Origin: Prosapia bicincta
Lineage: Eukaryota > Arthropoda > Insecta > Hemiptera > Cercopidae
Direction: 5' to 3'
Assembly (NCBI GenBank): GCA_036971475.1
Contig: JBAIZL010000003.1
Span: forward strand, 80,006,428 to 80,070,427
Length of the DNA: 64,000 bases
Each line of letters opens with the position of its first letter. Positions within the stretch are counted from its first letter, which is position 1. Positions 62,655 to 64,000 of this stretch are shown one piece after another. The translations under genes were made by a program, and so were the position numbers. The notes below the pieces were generated by a model. The model worked only from the letters and a program-made list of their open reading frames with translations. It made no database searches and was not told the DNA's origin.

Positions 62655-64000
62655 GCAGTATCAGAATGTGTTATGCTTTGGCCACGCACTGATGTCTAGG
62701 GGAGTTATTGTAAGATATTATGGAGCAGGTTGCTGCAACATTACATTACTTTACCTCTACATATTAGAAGAAACTGTATAAGAGCAGTATCAAAATGTGT
62801 TATTCTTTGGTCACGTACAAATGTCAAGGGGAGTTATTGGAAGATGATATGAAACAGGTGAGGCAGGATGACATTACATAATCTCTACATATTAGAAGAA
62901 ACTGTATAAGGGCAGTATCAGAATGTGTTATGCTTTGGCAACGTACAGATGTCTAGGGGAGTTATTGTAAGATACTATGGAACAGGTTGCTGCAAGATGA
63001 AATTACTTTACCTCTACATTTTAGAAGAAACTGTATAAGGGCAGTATCAGAATGTGTTATGCTTTGGCAACGTACAGATGTCTAGGGGAGTTATTGTAAG
63101 ATACTATGGAACAGGTTGCTGCAAGATGAAATTACTTTACCTCTACATTTTAGAAGAAACTGTATAAGGGCAGTATCAGAATGTGTTATGATTTGGCCAA
63201 ACACAGATGTCTAGGGGAGTTATTGTAAGATGCAATGAAGCAATTGAGGCAAGATGACATTACTTTACCTCTACATATTAGAAGAAACTGTATAAGGGCA
63301 GTACCAGAATGTGTTATGCTTTGGCAACGCACAGATGTCTAGGGGAGTTATTGTAAGATACTATGGAACAGGTTGCTGCAAGATGACATTACTTTACCTC
63401 TACATATTAGAAGAAACTGTATAAGGGCAGTATCAGAATGTGTTATGATTTGGCCAAACACAGATGTCTAGGGGAGTTATTGTAAGATGCAATGAAGCAA
63501 TTGAGGCAAGATGACATTACTTTACCTCTACATATTAGAAGAAACTGTATAAGGGCAGTACCAGAATGTGTTATGCTTTGGCAACGCACAGATGTCTAGG
63601 GGAGTTATTGTAAGATACTATGGAACAGGTTGCTGCAAGATGACATTACTTTACCTCTACATATTAGAAGAAACTGTATAAGGGCAGTATCAGAATGTGT
63701 TATGATTTGGCCAAACACAGATGTCTAGGGGAGTTATTGTAAGATGCAATGAAGCAATTGAGGCAAGATGACATTACTTTACCTCTACATATTAGAAGAA
63801 ACTGTATAAGGGCAGTACCAGAATGTGTTATGCTTTGGCAACGCACAGATGTCTAGGGGAGTTATTGTAAGATACTATGGAACAGGTTGCTGCAAGATGA
63901 CATTACTTTACCTCTACATATTAGAAGAAACTGTATAAGGGCAGTATCAGAATGTGTTATGATTTGGCCAAACACAGATGTCTAGGGGAGTTATTGTAAG
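62655..64000 (-). repeat. 128-bp satellite, inverted array, about 10.5 units, runs off window
   Basis: The units are the reverse complement of the 45.1-60.6 kb satellite: GGCAGTATCAGAATGTGTTA, TGTCTAGGGGAGTTATTGTA and CTACATATTAGAAGAAACTG. From about 63,170 two unit types alternate (GCTTTGGCAACGCAC with GGTTGCTGCAAG, and GATTTGGCCAAACAC with CAATTGAGGCAAG), giving a 256-bp dimeric period. The array continues past the window end. Confidence 0.97.

Overview
This is a repeat-dominated eukaryotic window with no convincing host gene. The transposon families (Penelope-like, I-like LINE, piggyBac-like), the AT-rich background, very long microsatellites and four satellite families fit an arthropod, most likely an insect. 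The sequence alone does not fix the species. Every protein-like reading frame I recognise is transposon-derived and broken, or is a by-product of tandem repetition.

Layout. 0-7.4 kb: AT-rich DNA with a 109-bp duplication, an 8-copy 148-bp satellite (2.09-3.29 kb), a LINE C-terminal relic (3.6 kb), a short Penelope-like copy with inverted ends and hammerhead-like boxes (4.0-4.6 kb), a truncated dispersed repeat (5.6 kb) and a piggyBac-end fragment (6.4-6.8 kb). 7.4-13.86 kb: a 135-bp satellite of about 45 units, ending on the right in two longer (~190 bp) related units. 14-15.2 kb: a GA tract and a 114-bp tandem repeat. 15.9-23.1 kb: a hammerhead-like motif, a nearly complete but broken Penelope-like element (minus strand), a diverged copy of the unit that forms the later palindrome, a second Penelope fragment and a possible solo LTR. 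23.4-27.7 kb: a degenerate I-like LINE with gag knuckle, endonuclease, RT and RNase H remnants (minus strand). 27.76-32.08 kb: a large inverted repeat with arms of about 2 kb, centred near 30.01 kb, with (CA)n tracts at both outer ends and at the centre. 32-37.5 kb: mostly unrecognised AT-rich DNA with a second hammerhead-like motif and the first full copy of a dispersed repeat carrying a tRNA-like module. 37.5-40.25 kb: a broken piggyBac-like element. 40-45.1 kb: unrecognised DNA and two more copies of the tRNA-like dispersed repeat.

45.1-64.0 kb: a large satellite domain. About 121 units of a 128-bp satellite (15.5 kb, with large higher-order duplications) abut a 149-bp satellite (7.5 units). 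A 0.9-kb single-copy spacer follows, then the same 128-bp satellite in the opposite orientation, running off the end of the window.

The best leads are the ~4.3-kb palindrome built from two head-to-head copies of an unrecognised noncoding element, the opposed 128-bp satellite arrays around a second satellite, the longer edge units of the 135-bp satellite, and the hammerhead-like boxes. The 2,035-codon open frame through the 135-bp satellite is explained by a repeat period divisible by three and should not be read as a protein without expression evidence.
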